A stretch of 5,297 nt of DNA, from assembly GCA_030824175.1 (NCBI GenBank), contig JAVBYH010000141.1, positions 1-5,297 on the forward strand, given 5' to 3'. The stretch comes from Bacteroidota bacterium. Its GTDB lineage: Bacteria > Bacteroidota > Ignavibacteria > UBA10030 > UBA8401. Positions 1 to 5,297 of this stretch are shown in pieces; positions within the stretch are counted from its first letter, which is position 1, and the number at the start of each line of letters is the position of its first letter. Below the pieces are notes generated by a model that was given only the letters and a program-made list of their open reading frames with translations, did not search any database and was not told the origin of the DNA. Position numbers and translations under genes: made by a program.

Positions 1-1
1 C

Positions 2-1213
2 TGCCCCCCGGGCGACACGTCCGTGGCGATCCTCTCGGGCGGCGAACGGCGCCGCGTGGCGCTCTGCCGTTTACTCCTGCAGGAGCCCGACGTGCTGCTG
101 CTCGACGAGCCCACGAACCATCTCGACGCCGAATCCGTGGCATGGCTCGAGCAGCATCTGGCGCAGTACAAGGGCACCGTGCTCGCGGTAACGCACGACA
201 GGTACTTCCTGGATAACGTGGCGAAATGGATCCTGGAACTCGACCGCGGCGAGGGCATCCCCTTCGAGGGAAATTATTCCTCGTGGATGGAACAGAAGAT
301 GGCCCGCCTGAAACTCGAGGAGAAGCAGGAATCGAAGCGGCAGAAGATGCTCGCGCGCGAGCTCGAGTGGGTGCGGCTGAATCCGAAGGGACGCCATGCG
401 AAGAACAAGGCGCGCATCACCTCATACGAGAAGATGTACGCGGATCAGGCCGACAAGCGCGACGAGGAGATCGAGATCTACATCCCCTCCGGCCCGCGGC
501 TGGGCGACGTCGTGATCCAATCGGAGAATGTCGCGAAGGCGTACGGCGACAACATCCTCTACGACGACATGAATTTCGTGCTGCCCCCGGGCGGCATTAT
601 CGGCGTCATCGGCGCCAACGGCGCCGGCAAGACGACGCTCTTCAAGATGATCACGGGCCAGGAGCACCCGGACAGCGGCACCATTCGCGTCGGCGAAACG
701 GTGAAGCTCTCGTACGTAGATCAGAGTCGTCCGCTCGATCCGGACAAGACGATCTGGCAGGAGATCTCGGGCGGGAACGAGATCCTGCAGCTCGGGAACC
801 GCGACATGAATTCGCGCGCGTACGTGGCGCGGTTCAATTTCTCGGGAACGGATCAGCAGAAGCTCACGAGCCAGCTCTCGGGCGGCGAACGCAATCGCGT
901 GCATCTCGCGAAGATCCTGAAGGAGAATGCAAACGTACTGCTGCTCGATGAGCCGACAAACGATCTGGACGTGAACACGCTCGGGGCGCTCGAAGAGGCG
1001 CTCACCAACTTCGCGGGCTGCGCCGTGGTGATCTCGCATGACCGGTGGTTCCTCGACCGCATCGCGACGCACATCCTCGCGTTCGAGGGCGAGAGCAAGG
1101 TATTCTGGTACGACGGAAATTATTCGGAGTACGAGGAGAACAAGAAGAAACGGCTCGGCATCGCGGCGGATCAGCCGCACCGCATCCACTACAAGAAGCT
1201 CATGCGCGAATGA
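2..1213 (+). CDS. ettA: Energy-dependent translational throttle protein EttA (ABC-F ATPase), N-terminus cut by window edge
   Basis: About 403 C-terminal residues are visible; E. coli EttA has 555, so some 150 residues, with the first Walker A and the arm insertion, lie upstream. The frame is open from base 2, so the GTG at 23 is internal. The fragment opens inside the first ABC domain just before its signature LSGGE, followed by Walker B LLLDEPTNHLD (95-127) and THDRYFLD. Next comes the charged inter-domain linker (ILELDRGEGIPFEGNYSSW, then a Lys/Arg/Glu-rich helix), the region contacting P-site tRNA in EttA. The second ABC domain has Walker A GANGAGKT (611-634), LSGGE (875-889), LLLDEPTNDLD (938-970) and SHDRWFLDR. 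The protein has no membrane segments. Known EttA binds the ribosomal E site and gates translation elongation by ATP/ADP ratio. Linker and C-terminal wording match EttA better than Uup or other ABC-F members. Both visible ATPase sites look intact. Confidence 0.95.
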   Translation, partial: CPPGDTSVAILSGGERRRVALCRLLLQEPDVLLLDEPTNHLDAESVAWLEQHLAQYKGTVLAVTHDRYFLDNVAKWILELDRGEGIPFEGNYSSWMEQKMARLKLEEKQESKRQKMLARELEWVRLNPKGRHAKNKARITSYEKMYADQADKRDEEIEIYIPSGPRLGDVVIQSENVAKAYGDNILYDDMNFVLPPGGIIGVIGANGAGKTTLFKMITGQEHPDSGTIRVGETVKLSYVDQSRPLDPDKTIWQEISGGNEILQLGNRDMNSRAYVARFNFSGTDQQKLTSQLSGGERNRVHLAKILKENANVLLLDEPTNDLDVNTLGALEEALTNFAGCAVVISHDRWFLDRIATHILAFEGESKVFWYDGNYSEYEENKKKRLGIAADQPHRIHYKKLMRE

Positions 1214-1264
1214 TTGTAGGACGAGCTTTAGCTCGTCCAGGGCGAGATAAATCTCGCCCTACAA
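1214..1264. repeat. REP/BIME-like nested palindrome of two inverted GTAG-footed hairpins
   Basis: A 51-bp element starts at the base after the ettA stop codon. Hairpin 1 is GGACGAGC-TTTA-GCTCGTCC (1219-1238), a perfect 8-bp stem. Hairpin 2 is AGGGCGAGA-TAAA-TCTCGCCCT (1239-1260), a perfect 9-bp stem. Outer arms TTGTAGG (1214-1220) and CCTACAA (1258-1264) are also exact reverse complements. Read inward from each end the two strands give TTGTAGGACGAG and TTGTAGGGCGAG, identical but for one base, so the halves are inverted copies of one unit. GTAG stands at the 5' foot of each hairpin (1216-1219 plus; 1259-1262 minus), as in REP sequences, and the inverted pairing is that of a BIME. Genome-wide dispersal cannot be seen from one copy. 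Confidence 0.75.
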
Positions 1265-1274
1265 AAGACGCACT

Positions 1275-1315
1275 AACACGAACGCCCCGTCTCAATGACG
1301 GGGCGTTCGTGTTTT
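1275..1315. terminator. Strong hairpin, probable bidirectional terminator between convergent genes
   Basis: A perfect 17-bp stem (arms 1275-1291 and 1297-1313) closes a 5-nt loop TCAAT; the core is ACGCCCCGTC/GACGGGGCGT. On the plus strand the 3' arm runs into TTTT (1312-1315), partly inside the stem, a short but acceptable U-tract for ettA. On the minus strand the hairpin begins two bases after the TGA of the barrel gene (1317-1315), whose codon overlaps the T-run, but no clear U-tract follows the stem. Its place between two converging genes supports a shared terminator. Confidence 0.8.
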
Positions 1316-3012
1316 CAAAACGGTTTGCTCAGGCGCAAAAAGACCATGGGCGGCGCGGCCTTGTCGGTGCGCCAGGCGAACCCGAGGCGCGCCGTGCCGT
1401 CGTGCCAGCCGAGCGCGAAGCCGAGGTCCGATTTCATGGTGTTGAGCGCGAACGCCTTGAATCCCTCTGTCACCTCCGCCTTCGTGTCGGCGACATGCGT
1501 CTGGCCGGCATCGGCGAACACGATGAGCGTGAGGAAGCCGGGCCAGAAATCGACGTCGTCGAAGACGCTGCCGTTCAATGCGTATTCAGCGTTGGCGAGT
1601 ACCATGCGATTGCCGGCGAACTCCTTGAAGCCGAATGCGGGAAGCGTGTTGACGCCGCCGAGTTCGAATCCCTTTTGTTCGAGGTAATATCCCTTGTATG
1701 CACCGAAGCGCACGCGCATGTTAAGGTTGTCGTACTTCGAGAGCGGTTGGTAGCGGCGCACGTCCACGACCGTGCGCGTGAAATTGATATCGCCCTGCGA
1801 CGGCCATTGTGCGATCATGACGTCGTCCCACTTGTGCCTGCCGAATTCGATGTTTGCGAAGGCATTCCAGCCCGTGGTGGACCGCCGCTTATGCTCGACG
1901 GTGCTCAGGCCGCCGGAGAGGACGATCGATCGCATCGTTCCCTCGTTCACCATCGGATTCTGGCGGAAGCCGTTCTTGTTCCTGAAGAGGGACCAGTTCG
2001 TGTTCTTCGAGAGCGATGTGTACTCGTCGTACCGGTATTCGGCGTTGATCATCGTCGTGAGCGCGGGTGTCTTCGTATACCATGCCGTATGCGCCGAGAA
2101 ACCGGCCCGCTGGTAGTAATCGCGGTAGTCCTCGCGGTGGAAGAAGGCCGCTGCGGTGTTCTCGCCCTGTGTGATGATCCAGTCGTCCTTCGTGTCGGTC
2201 AGGTTGTGACCCTCGCCTCCGGCCTCGACAAGGCTGCTGCCGAAGGCGAACTGACGGTCGAGGCCGAGTTGTCCGCGCCAGCGGTGTGTCGCAAATCCGT
2301 AGCCGAGGGAACCGAATCCCGAGATGATGCGGCGTCCGTCCCAATAGAATTTCTTGTCAGCCGCAATGCCGAGGTAGACGCCCTCGACCCGGTTGTAGCG
2401 GAACACGAAATTGTCCGAATAGAGGTTTTCATGGAGCCATCGCGGTGCGAAAGACGTCGCCTTTTTCCGCGAGAAGTGGCGCTTCAGGAATCCGTCGCGG
2501 TCGGACGAGGATTCACGGATCTCCCCCTCTACCACCCCGTTCTGTTCACGGATCACCGATCCGCCGACGGCATGCGCATTGCCCGTGATCCGTCCGCCGT
2601 GCTTCACGACGATGGTGCCGCGCTGGACGTACGCGTTGCCCCGCAGCACTCCCCTGACGATAAGCGAACCGTCGCGCACATACACATCACGCTCCTCGAT
2701 GTCGTCCGCGGCGATCTCGTAGTCGCCGGTGGTGATATCCAGCGAATCAGACCAGTCAGACATCTCGGACCATTCGAGAAGGTCATATTCGTCGCGGGTA
2801 TCCTTCGACTCCCTCTTCGAGATGGATTGCTGGACGTTCGCCTGAATCTTACTGATGAGGTTGTCGAGGAACGAATCGAATTTTTCATCCGAATCGGTCG
2901 TATCATTCTGCGGTGCCTGCATTCCGGAAGACGGGTAGTCCCTGGCAGGGGACGCGGCAACGGAAAGCAGGAAGAGTGCGGCAAGCACGAAAAATGGTCT
3001 CACAATGGACAT
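1315..3012 (-). CDS. Secreted bactofilin-like repeat / outer-membrane beta-barrel fusion protein (BamA-like/DUF5686-type barrel), function unknown
   Basis: The protein has 565 residues from the ATG at 3012, chosen because TGAGGA lies 5 nt upstream and a signal peptide starts exactly there; an in-frame ATG at 3048 has neither. Residues 1-23 form a Sec signal (basic start, FFVLAALFLLSV core, probable cut after SPA); no lipobox Cys. Residues 24-95 are polar and acidic, likely a periplasmic linker. Residues ~108-166 are short Gly-punctuated beta repeats (VRGVLRGNAYV, then GGRITGNAHAVGGSV) resembling the bactofilin beta-helix. Residues ~200-565 look like a transmembrane barrel: alternating aromatic strands, an opening FRYNRVEGVYLG as in BamA-like/DUF5686 barrels, a late GG..LPAF..KEFAGN..LANAEYAL segment, and a terminal LRLSKPF fitting the BAM beta-signal with C-terminal Phe. 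No POTRA domain is evident. It is monocistronic, divergent from pdxJ and convergent with ettA. The barrel call is fairly sure; the role is unknown. Confidence 0.8.
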   Translation of the reverse strand: MSIVRPFFVLAALFLLSVAASPARDYPSSGMQAPQNDTTDSDEKFDSFLDNLISKIQANVQQSISKRESKDTRDEYDLLEWSEMSDWSDSLDITTGDYEIAADDIEERDVYVRDGSLIVRGVLRGNAYVQRGTIVVKHGGRITGNAHAVGGSVIREQNGVVEGEIRESSSDRDGFLKRHFSRKKATSFAPRWLHENLYSDNFVFRYNRVEGVYLGIAADKKFYWDGRRIISGFGSLGYGFATHRWRGQLGLDRQFAFGSSLVEAGGEGHNLTDTKDDWIITQGENTAAAFFHREDYRDYYQRAGFSAHTAWYTKTPALTTMINAEYRYDEYTSLSKNTNWSLFRNKNGFRQNPMVNEGTMRSIVLSGGLSTVEHKRRSTTGWNAFANIEFGRHKWDDVMIAQWPSQGDINFTRTVVDVRRYQPLSKYDNLNMRVRFGAYKGYYLEQKGFELGGVNTLPAFGFKEFAGNRMVLANAEYALNGSVFDDVDFWPGFLTLIVFADAGQTHVADTKAEVTEGFKAFALNTMKSDLGFALGWHDGTARLGFAWRTDKAAPPMVFLRLSKPF

Positions 3013-3017
3013 TGTTT

Positions 3018-3023
3018 TCCTCA
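3018..3023 (-). promoter_or_regulatory. Ribosome binding site that decides the barrel-gene start
   Basis: On the minus strand TGAGGA sits 5 nt before the ATG at 3012. The earlier in-frame ATG at 3048 has no purine-rich sequence ahead of it, and starting there would put 12 polar residues before the signal peptide. The site therefore fixes the start at 3012. Confidence 0.8.
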
Positions 3024-3065
3024 CGGGTTGGCGGCAGTGGTCATACATTCATTACTACGGAAGGA

Positions 3066-3089
3066 GTGAATAAATGTTTCACCGGTGAA
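3066..3089. promoter_or_regulatory. Possible operator: 12-bp palindrome plus extra half-site in divergent promoter region
   Basis: TTCACCGGTGAA (3078-3089) is a perfect 12-bp palindrome. A further GTGAA at 3066-3070 forms a second inverted pair with TTCAC at 3078-3082, giving three GTGAA/TTCAC half-sites in 24 bp. It lies 66 bp from the barrel-gene start and about 75 bp upstream of the pdxJ -10 element, a plausible place for a regulator of the barrel gene. No regulator is encoded nearby, and a palindrome of this length can occur by chance. Confidence 0.3.
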
Positions 3090-3128
3090 GGGCGTACATA
3101 CACACAGCGTTCATGGCGATTGCCGGCA

Positions 3129-3171
3129 TTTTTTTATTTTGATGATTATGGAAGATTGCTTATGTTATACT
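3129..3171 (+). promoter_or_regulatory. Probable extended -10 promoter for pdxJ with upstream A/T tract
   Basis: TGTTATACT (3163-3171) matches the extended -10 form TGnTATAAT with one mismatch. Transcription would start near 3178, giving a leader of about 16 nt before the pdxJ ATG. There is no strong -35 at ideal spacing; TTGATG (3139-3144) would instead pair with an alternative -10 TATGTT (3161-3166) at 16 bp. A run of seven T, A, four T (3129-3140) lies about 38-49 bp upstream of the predicted start, where an UP element would be. It stands out against the GC-rich surroundings. If the host is in Bacteroidota, its sigma factor may use different elements. Confidence 0.55.
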
Positions 3172-3181
3172 GCACACGAAA

Positions 3182-3187
3182 AAAGGA
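3182..3187 (+). promoter_or_regulatory. Ribosome binding site of pdxJ
   Basis: AAAGGA lies 6 nt before the ATG at 3194 and supports that start. The start is also fixed by the conserved N-terminal strand, whose active-site Asn is residue 6. Confidence 0.75.
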
Positions 3188-3193
3188 CTGAGA

Positions 3194-3907
3194 ATGAAGC
3201 TTTCGATCAACATAGACCATGTGGCCACGCTGCGTAATGCGCGCGGGGGGATGGAACCCGACCCGGTAGCGGCCGCGGCGATCTGCGAATCGGCCGGCGC
3301 CGAGGGCATCGTCGTCCATCTCCGCGAGGACAGGCGCCACATCAACGACAGGGATGTGCGGATCCTCCGCCAGACTGTCGCCTCAAAACTCGATTTGGAG
3401 ATGGCGATCTCGGAGGACATCATGCTTGTGGCGCTCGAAGTGAAGCCGGAAATGGTGACGCTCGTGCCTGAAAAGCGCCAGGAACTGACGACCGAAGGAG
3501 GACTCGACGTCGTCGCGCACAGCGCGCTGCTCCGCGCGGCCATCGACCGGCTTCACGACAGGAACATCCTCGTGAGCCTCTTCGTCGACCCTGTGCCCGA
3601 ACAGATCGAGGCGTCTGAAAAGATCGGGGCTGACATGATCGAGCTGCACACGGGGGCGTATGCGAATGCGCGTGCGGAGGGCGAGGTACGGGATCTCCTG
3701 GATGCGGTGCGCCAGAGCGCGAAGCACGGCAAGAGGCTCGGCCTCGGTGTGAATGCAGGCCACGGTCTGAATTACAGGAATGTCCGGGCCATCACGGAGA
3801 TCGGTGAGATCGACGAATTGAGCATCGGCCATGCGATCATGTCGCGGGCGATCTTTGCGGGGCTTGAGCAGGCGGTGCGGGAAATGGCGGCGATCGTCAT
3901 GCGGTGA
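3194..3907 (+). CDS. pdxJ: Pyridoxine 5'-phosphate synthase
   Basis: This complete 237-residue protein is close to the usual family length (E. coli 243). PdxJ condenses 1-deoxy-D-xylulose 5-phosphate with 3-amino-2-oxopropyl phosphate to pyridoxine 5'-phosphate, the ring-closing step of the DXP-dependent vitamin B6 pathway, in the cytosol. The fold is a TIM barrel, usually octameric. Compared with E. coli numbering (offset -3), every key residue is present: N6, D8-H9 (NIDHVATLRNARG), R17, catalytic H42 and R44/H49 in VHLREDRRHI, catalytic E69 in LEMAISE, T99 in KRQELTTEGG, catalytic H190-G191 in VNAGHGLNYRNV, and G212-H213 in SIGHAIMSRA. The enzyme should be active. Its own promoter lies just upstream and it is divergent from the barrel gene; other pdx genes are not in view. 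PdxA, which makes the amino-ketone substrate, and PdxH would be expected elsewhere. Confidence 0.97.
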   Translation: MKLSINIDHVATLRNARGGMEPDPVAAAAICESAGAEGIVVHLREDRRHINDRDVRILRQTVASKLDLEMAISEDIMLVALEVKPEMVTLVPEKRQELTTEGGLDVVAHSALLRAAIDRLHDRNILVSLFVDPVPEQIEASEKIGADMIELHTGAYANARAEGEVRDLLDAVRQSAKHGKRLGLGVNAGHGLNYRNVRAITEIGEIDELSIGHAIMSRAIFAGLEQAVREMAAIVMR

Positions 3908-3927
3908 GACCGCGCACATGCGCGGTC
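3908..3927. terminator. GC-rich hairpin directly after pdxJ, possible terminator
   Basis: GACCGCGC-ACAT-GCGCGGTC is a perfect 8-bp stem with a 4-nt loop that begins at the base after the pdxJ TGA. No U-run follows in either direction, so intrinsic termination would be weak; a role in transcript 3'-end protection is an alternative. Its position in a convergent gap supports one of these roles. Confidence 0.45.
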
Positions 3928-3936
3928 CCTTGCTGC

Positions 3937-3959
3937 GGCCCGGCGGGTGTGTCCGGGCC
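3937..3959. terminator. Second GC-rich hairpin in the pdxJ / nuclease-domain convergent gap
   Basis: GGCCCGG (3937-3943) and CCGGGCC (3953-3959) form a 7-bp stem with a 9-nt loop, 8 nt past the stop codon of the minus-strand gene ending at 3968. No U-tract follows on the minus strand. It may terminate the hisC / nuclease-domain transcript, but the evidence is position and stem only. Confidence 0.35.
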
Positions 3960-3967
3960 CGGGGCAC

Positions 3968-4552
3968 TTACTGTTCGGACACGCCGAGCTTACGAAGTTC
4001 ATCCCTGATCTTCGCGGCGCGTTCGTAATCCTCTTTTTCCACGGCATCCTTGAGCTGCGCCTGCAGCTGTTCGTATTTCGTGGTGTATTTCTTCACGGGC
4101 TCTTCTGTCGGTTCAGGGGTCTCGTGCGGTTCCTCCTCTTCGGTGTCCGAGCGGATGCCCGCTTCATTCAACACGTCCGCATCCACGAACATCGGCACGC
4201 TGTAGCGCACGGCGAGGGCGATGGCGTCGCTCGGTCGCGAATCGATCTCCTCCGTGTTGCTGACGCCCTCGATGATGAGTTTCGCGTAGAACGTGCCGTC
4301 GCGGAGCTCGTTGATGTATACTTCATTGAGCGACACGGCAAACGTATCGATGATTGTCTTCATGAGGTCGTGCGTGAGCGGCCGCGGAGGCTTCATTCCC
4401 TCCAGTTCGAGCGCGATGGCCTGCGCCTCGAACGCCCCGATGATGATGGGCAGGCGACGATTGCCGTGCAGTTCCTTCAAGATCAGCGCATACGCTCCCG
4501 CGTTGGACGGGCTCGATGAAATCCCCAGTATGTCTACTTGTATTTTCTCCAT
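3968..4552 (-). CDS. Bifunctional nuclease family (DUF151/BFN) protein with C-terminal UVR motif
   Basis: The protein is complete, 194 residues, with no signal peptide or membrane segment. Residues ~1-133 form a BFN/DUF151 domain: start EKIQVDILGISSSP, then LPIIIGAFEAQAIALELEG, PRPLTHDLM, and the signature SRPSDAIALAVR (105-116). Residues 137-153 are an acidic, Pro-rich linker (DTEEEEPHETPEPTEEP). Residues ~157-190 match the UVR motif (YEQLQAQLKDAVEKEDYERA, then AKIRDELRKL), the short helical hairpin through which UvrB and UvrC interact. The same two-part layout occurs in plant BBD nucleases, and DUF151 proteins have been reported to cut DNA and RNA; activity of this protein is not shown by the sequence. 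The start is supported by AGAGGAG (4561-4567), 8 nt upstream. It follows the hisC-like gene by 51 nt on the same strand, so co-transcription is likely. The domain call is sure; the cellular role is open. Confidence 0.9.
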   Translation of the reverse strand: MEKIQVDILGISSSPSNAGAYALILKELHGNRRLPIIIGAFEAQAIALELEGMKPPRPLTHDLMKTIIDTFAVSLNEVYINELRDGTFYAKLIIEGVSNTEEIDSRPSDAIALAVRYSVPMFVDADVLNEAGIRSDTEEEEPHETPEPTEEPVKKYTTKYEQLQAQLKDAVEKEDYERAAKIRDELRKLGVSEQ

Positions 4553-4560
4553 GAAAAATT

Positions 4561-4567
4561 CTCCTCT
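4561..4567 (-). promoter_or_regulatory. Ribosome binding site of the BFN-UVR gene
   Basis: On the minus strand AGAGGAG lies 8 nt before the ATG at 4552. It sits inside the 51-nt gap after the upstream aminotransferase gene and supports independent translation within one transcript. I see no promoter in that gap. Confidence 0.75.
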
Positions 4568-4603
4568 GGTGTTGAAGCGCCGTCTTCGTGCGCGGCACGG
4601 GTG

Positions 4604-5297
4604 TTACGACAGGTGCTGTTTCAATGATGCGAGGAAGGCGTCGTTCTCCTCGCGTGTGCCGATATTGACGCGCAGCACCCGGTCCAGCATGGGATACGAG
4701 CTGACGTCCCGCACGAGCACGTTGTCGTTCAAGAGCCTCCCGAAGAGCACGTCGGCACTCTCCTCTGTTCTGAAGATAAGAAAATTTGTGTCTGAAGGAA
4801 ACAGTGTCAGCCGGTCCATTGTGCGCAGTGCGTTCTCCACCCGTTTCTTTTCCGTCTTGATGTACGCGATCCGCTCCCGCAGCACCGGAAGATTGTTCAG
4901 CAGGGCGACGGCCACCGATGCCGAGAAGGCATTGACGGCGAACGGCACCTTCACCTTCATGAGCTCGGCGCAGAGGGCCGGATTCGTGAGAAGGTAGCCG
5001 ACGCGGAGTCCGGCGAGGCTGAACGCCTTCGAAAACGTCCGGAGCACGATAAGATTGTCGTGCGAGGCAATGAGCGACTGCACGCTCGGCTTGTCGGAGA
5101 ACTCGATGTACGCTTCGTCGACGAGCACGAGGGCGTCGGTGCCGTCGAGGATCGTTTCGATGTCGGCGAACGTGAGGGATTGGGCCGTCGGGCTGTTCGG
5201 CGATACGAGCACGATGAGCGCGGGCTGTTCGCGTTTCGCCGTCTCGATGATGCTCTCGGGGGCGTACGAGAGGTCCTCGTGCATTCCCACCGGCACG
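4604..5297 (-). CDS. hisC: Histidinol-phosphate aminotransferase (HisC-type, PLP-dependent), N-terminus cut by window edge
   Basis: About 231 C-terminal codons are visible of the roughly 350 usual for HisC; the start lies beyond the right edge and the GTG at 5296 is internal. Numbered from that codon, PLP-fold landmarks appear in order: SPNSPTAQ (32-39, PLP-site Asn34), LVDEAYIEF (58-66, Asp60 for the pyridine nitrogen, Tyr63), RTFSKAFSLAGLRVGY (86-101, Schiff-base Lys90 at 5027-5029, phosphate-binding Arg98), and LRVNIGTREEND near the end (Arg209, substrate carboxylate). SKAFxLAGLRxGY and RxxIGTREEN are typical of HisC, which converts imidazole-acetol phosphate and glutamate to histidinol phosphate and 2-oxoglutarate in histidine synthesis. 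The usual PNNPTG is PNSPTA here. No other his gene is in view; related class I/II aminotransferases (CobD, or enzymes acting on Phe/Tyr) are less likely alternatives. It probably heads or shares an operon with the BFN-UVR gene. Confidence 0.87.
   Translation of the reverse strand, partial: VPVGMHEDLSYAPESIIETAKREQPALIVLVSPNSPTAQSLTFADIETILDGTDALVLVDEAYIEFSDKPSVQSLIASHDNLIVLRTFSKAFSLAGLRVGYLLTNPALCAELMKVKVPFAVNAFSASVAVALLNNLPVLRERIAYIKTEKKRVENALRTMDRLTLFPSDTNFLIFRTEESADVLFGRLLNDNVLVRDVSSYPMLDRVLRVNIGTREENDAFLASLKQHLS

Noticed and set aside
226..951. Open frame of 241 codons on the plus strand, shifted relative to ettA
   Set aside because: Arg/Gly-rich out-of-frame reading of ettA; EttA is uninterrupted across it, so no frameshift or overlapping gene is needed.
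422..1189. Open frame of 255 codons antisense to ettA
   Set aside because: Low-complexity Arg/Val/Leu-rich translation with no motif. The plus strand in the same region carries intact Walker A, signature and Walker B motifs.
1214..1320. Possible CRISPR or tRNA-like structure in the ettA 3' region
   Set aside because: There are only palindromic arms with no repeat-spacer periodicity and no tRNA T-loop or anticodon arrangement; REP-like hairpins plus a terminator explain the region.
3013..3048. Extension of the barrel gene to the ATG at 3048
   Set aside because: No Shine-Dalgarno sequence precedes it and it would put 12 polar residues before the signal peptide; the ATG at 3012 has TGAGGA at 5 nt.
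1045..3069. Open frame of 674 codons on the plus strand, antisense to the barrel gene and overlapping the end of ettA
   Set aside because: Its translation is rich in Arg, Val, Glu and Ala with no recognisable domain, and it would cross the REP-like element and the terminator. The opposite strand has a signal peptide, RBS and barrel ending in Phe. This is a GC-driven shadow frame.
3121..3140. TGCCGGCA followed by a T-run, looking like a plus-strand intrinsic terminator
   Set aside because: The palindrome has no room for a loop and no plus-strand gene ends upstream; the A/T tract fits better as an upstream element of the pdxJ promoter.
3383..3967. Open frame of 194 codons antisense to pdxJ
   Set aside because: His/Arg-rich composition without domain; PdxJ on the other strand has every catalytic residue.
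3947..4997. Open frames on the plus strand (3947-4519 and 4293-4997) antisense to the BFN-UVR and hisC-like genes
   Set aside because: Translations are compositionally biased and match no family, while both minus-strand proteins are clear family members.

Overview
The window is GC-rich, densely coded bacterial chromosome with five protein genes, two of them cut by the window edges. It shows no phage, plasmid, CRISPR or rRNA/tRNA signature. The cell is almost certainly Gram-negative: one gene encodes a secreted protein with a C-terminal outer-membrane beta-barrel ending in phenylalanine. That barrel resembles the BamA-like/DUF5686 type, and a bifunctional-nuclease-domain protein carries a C-terminal UVR motif. 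Together these suggest a high-GC member of the Fibrobacteres-Chlorobi-Bacteroidetes group. The taxonomy is inference from family resemblance only.

Layout from left to right. (1) 2-1213, plus: the last ~403 residues of EttA, an ABC-F translation factor. (2) 1214-1264: a 51-bp nested palindrome built like a REP/BIME element, two GTAG-footed hairpins in inverted orientation, abutting the ettA stop codon. (3) 1275-1315: a 17-bp perfect-stem hairpin, probably a shared terminator for two convergent genes. (4) 1315-3012, minus: a signal-peptide protein joining a bactofilin-like Gly-rich repeat region to an outer-membrane beta-barrel. (5) 3013-3193: a divergent control region with a good extended -10 promoter for pdxJ and a 12-bp palindrome with an extra half-site. 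(6) 3194-3907, plus: complete pdxJ. (7) 3908-3967: a convergent gap with two GC-rich hairpins. (8) 3968-4552, minus: a bifunctional nuclease (DUF151) domain plus UVR motif. (9) 4604-5297, minus: the C-terminal two thirds of a HisC-type aminotransferase, 51 nt upstream of and probably co-transcribed with the nuclease-domain gene.

Most genes are housekeeping: translation control (EttA), vitamin B6 synthesis (PdxJ) and histidine biosynthesis (HisC, itself a PLP enzyme). The parts least explained by standard annotation are the bactofilin-like/beta-barrel fusion and the REP/BIME-like palindrome. No convincing multi-gene novel system is visible; no stretch over 300 bases lacks a gene.
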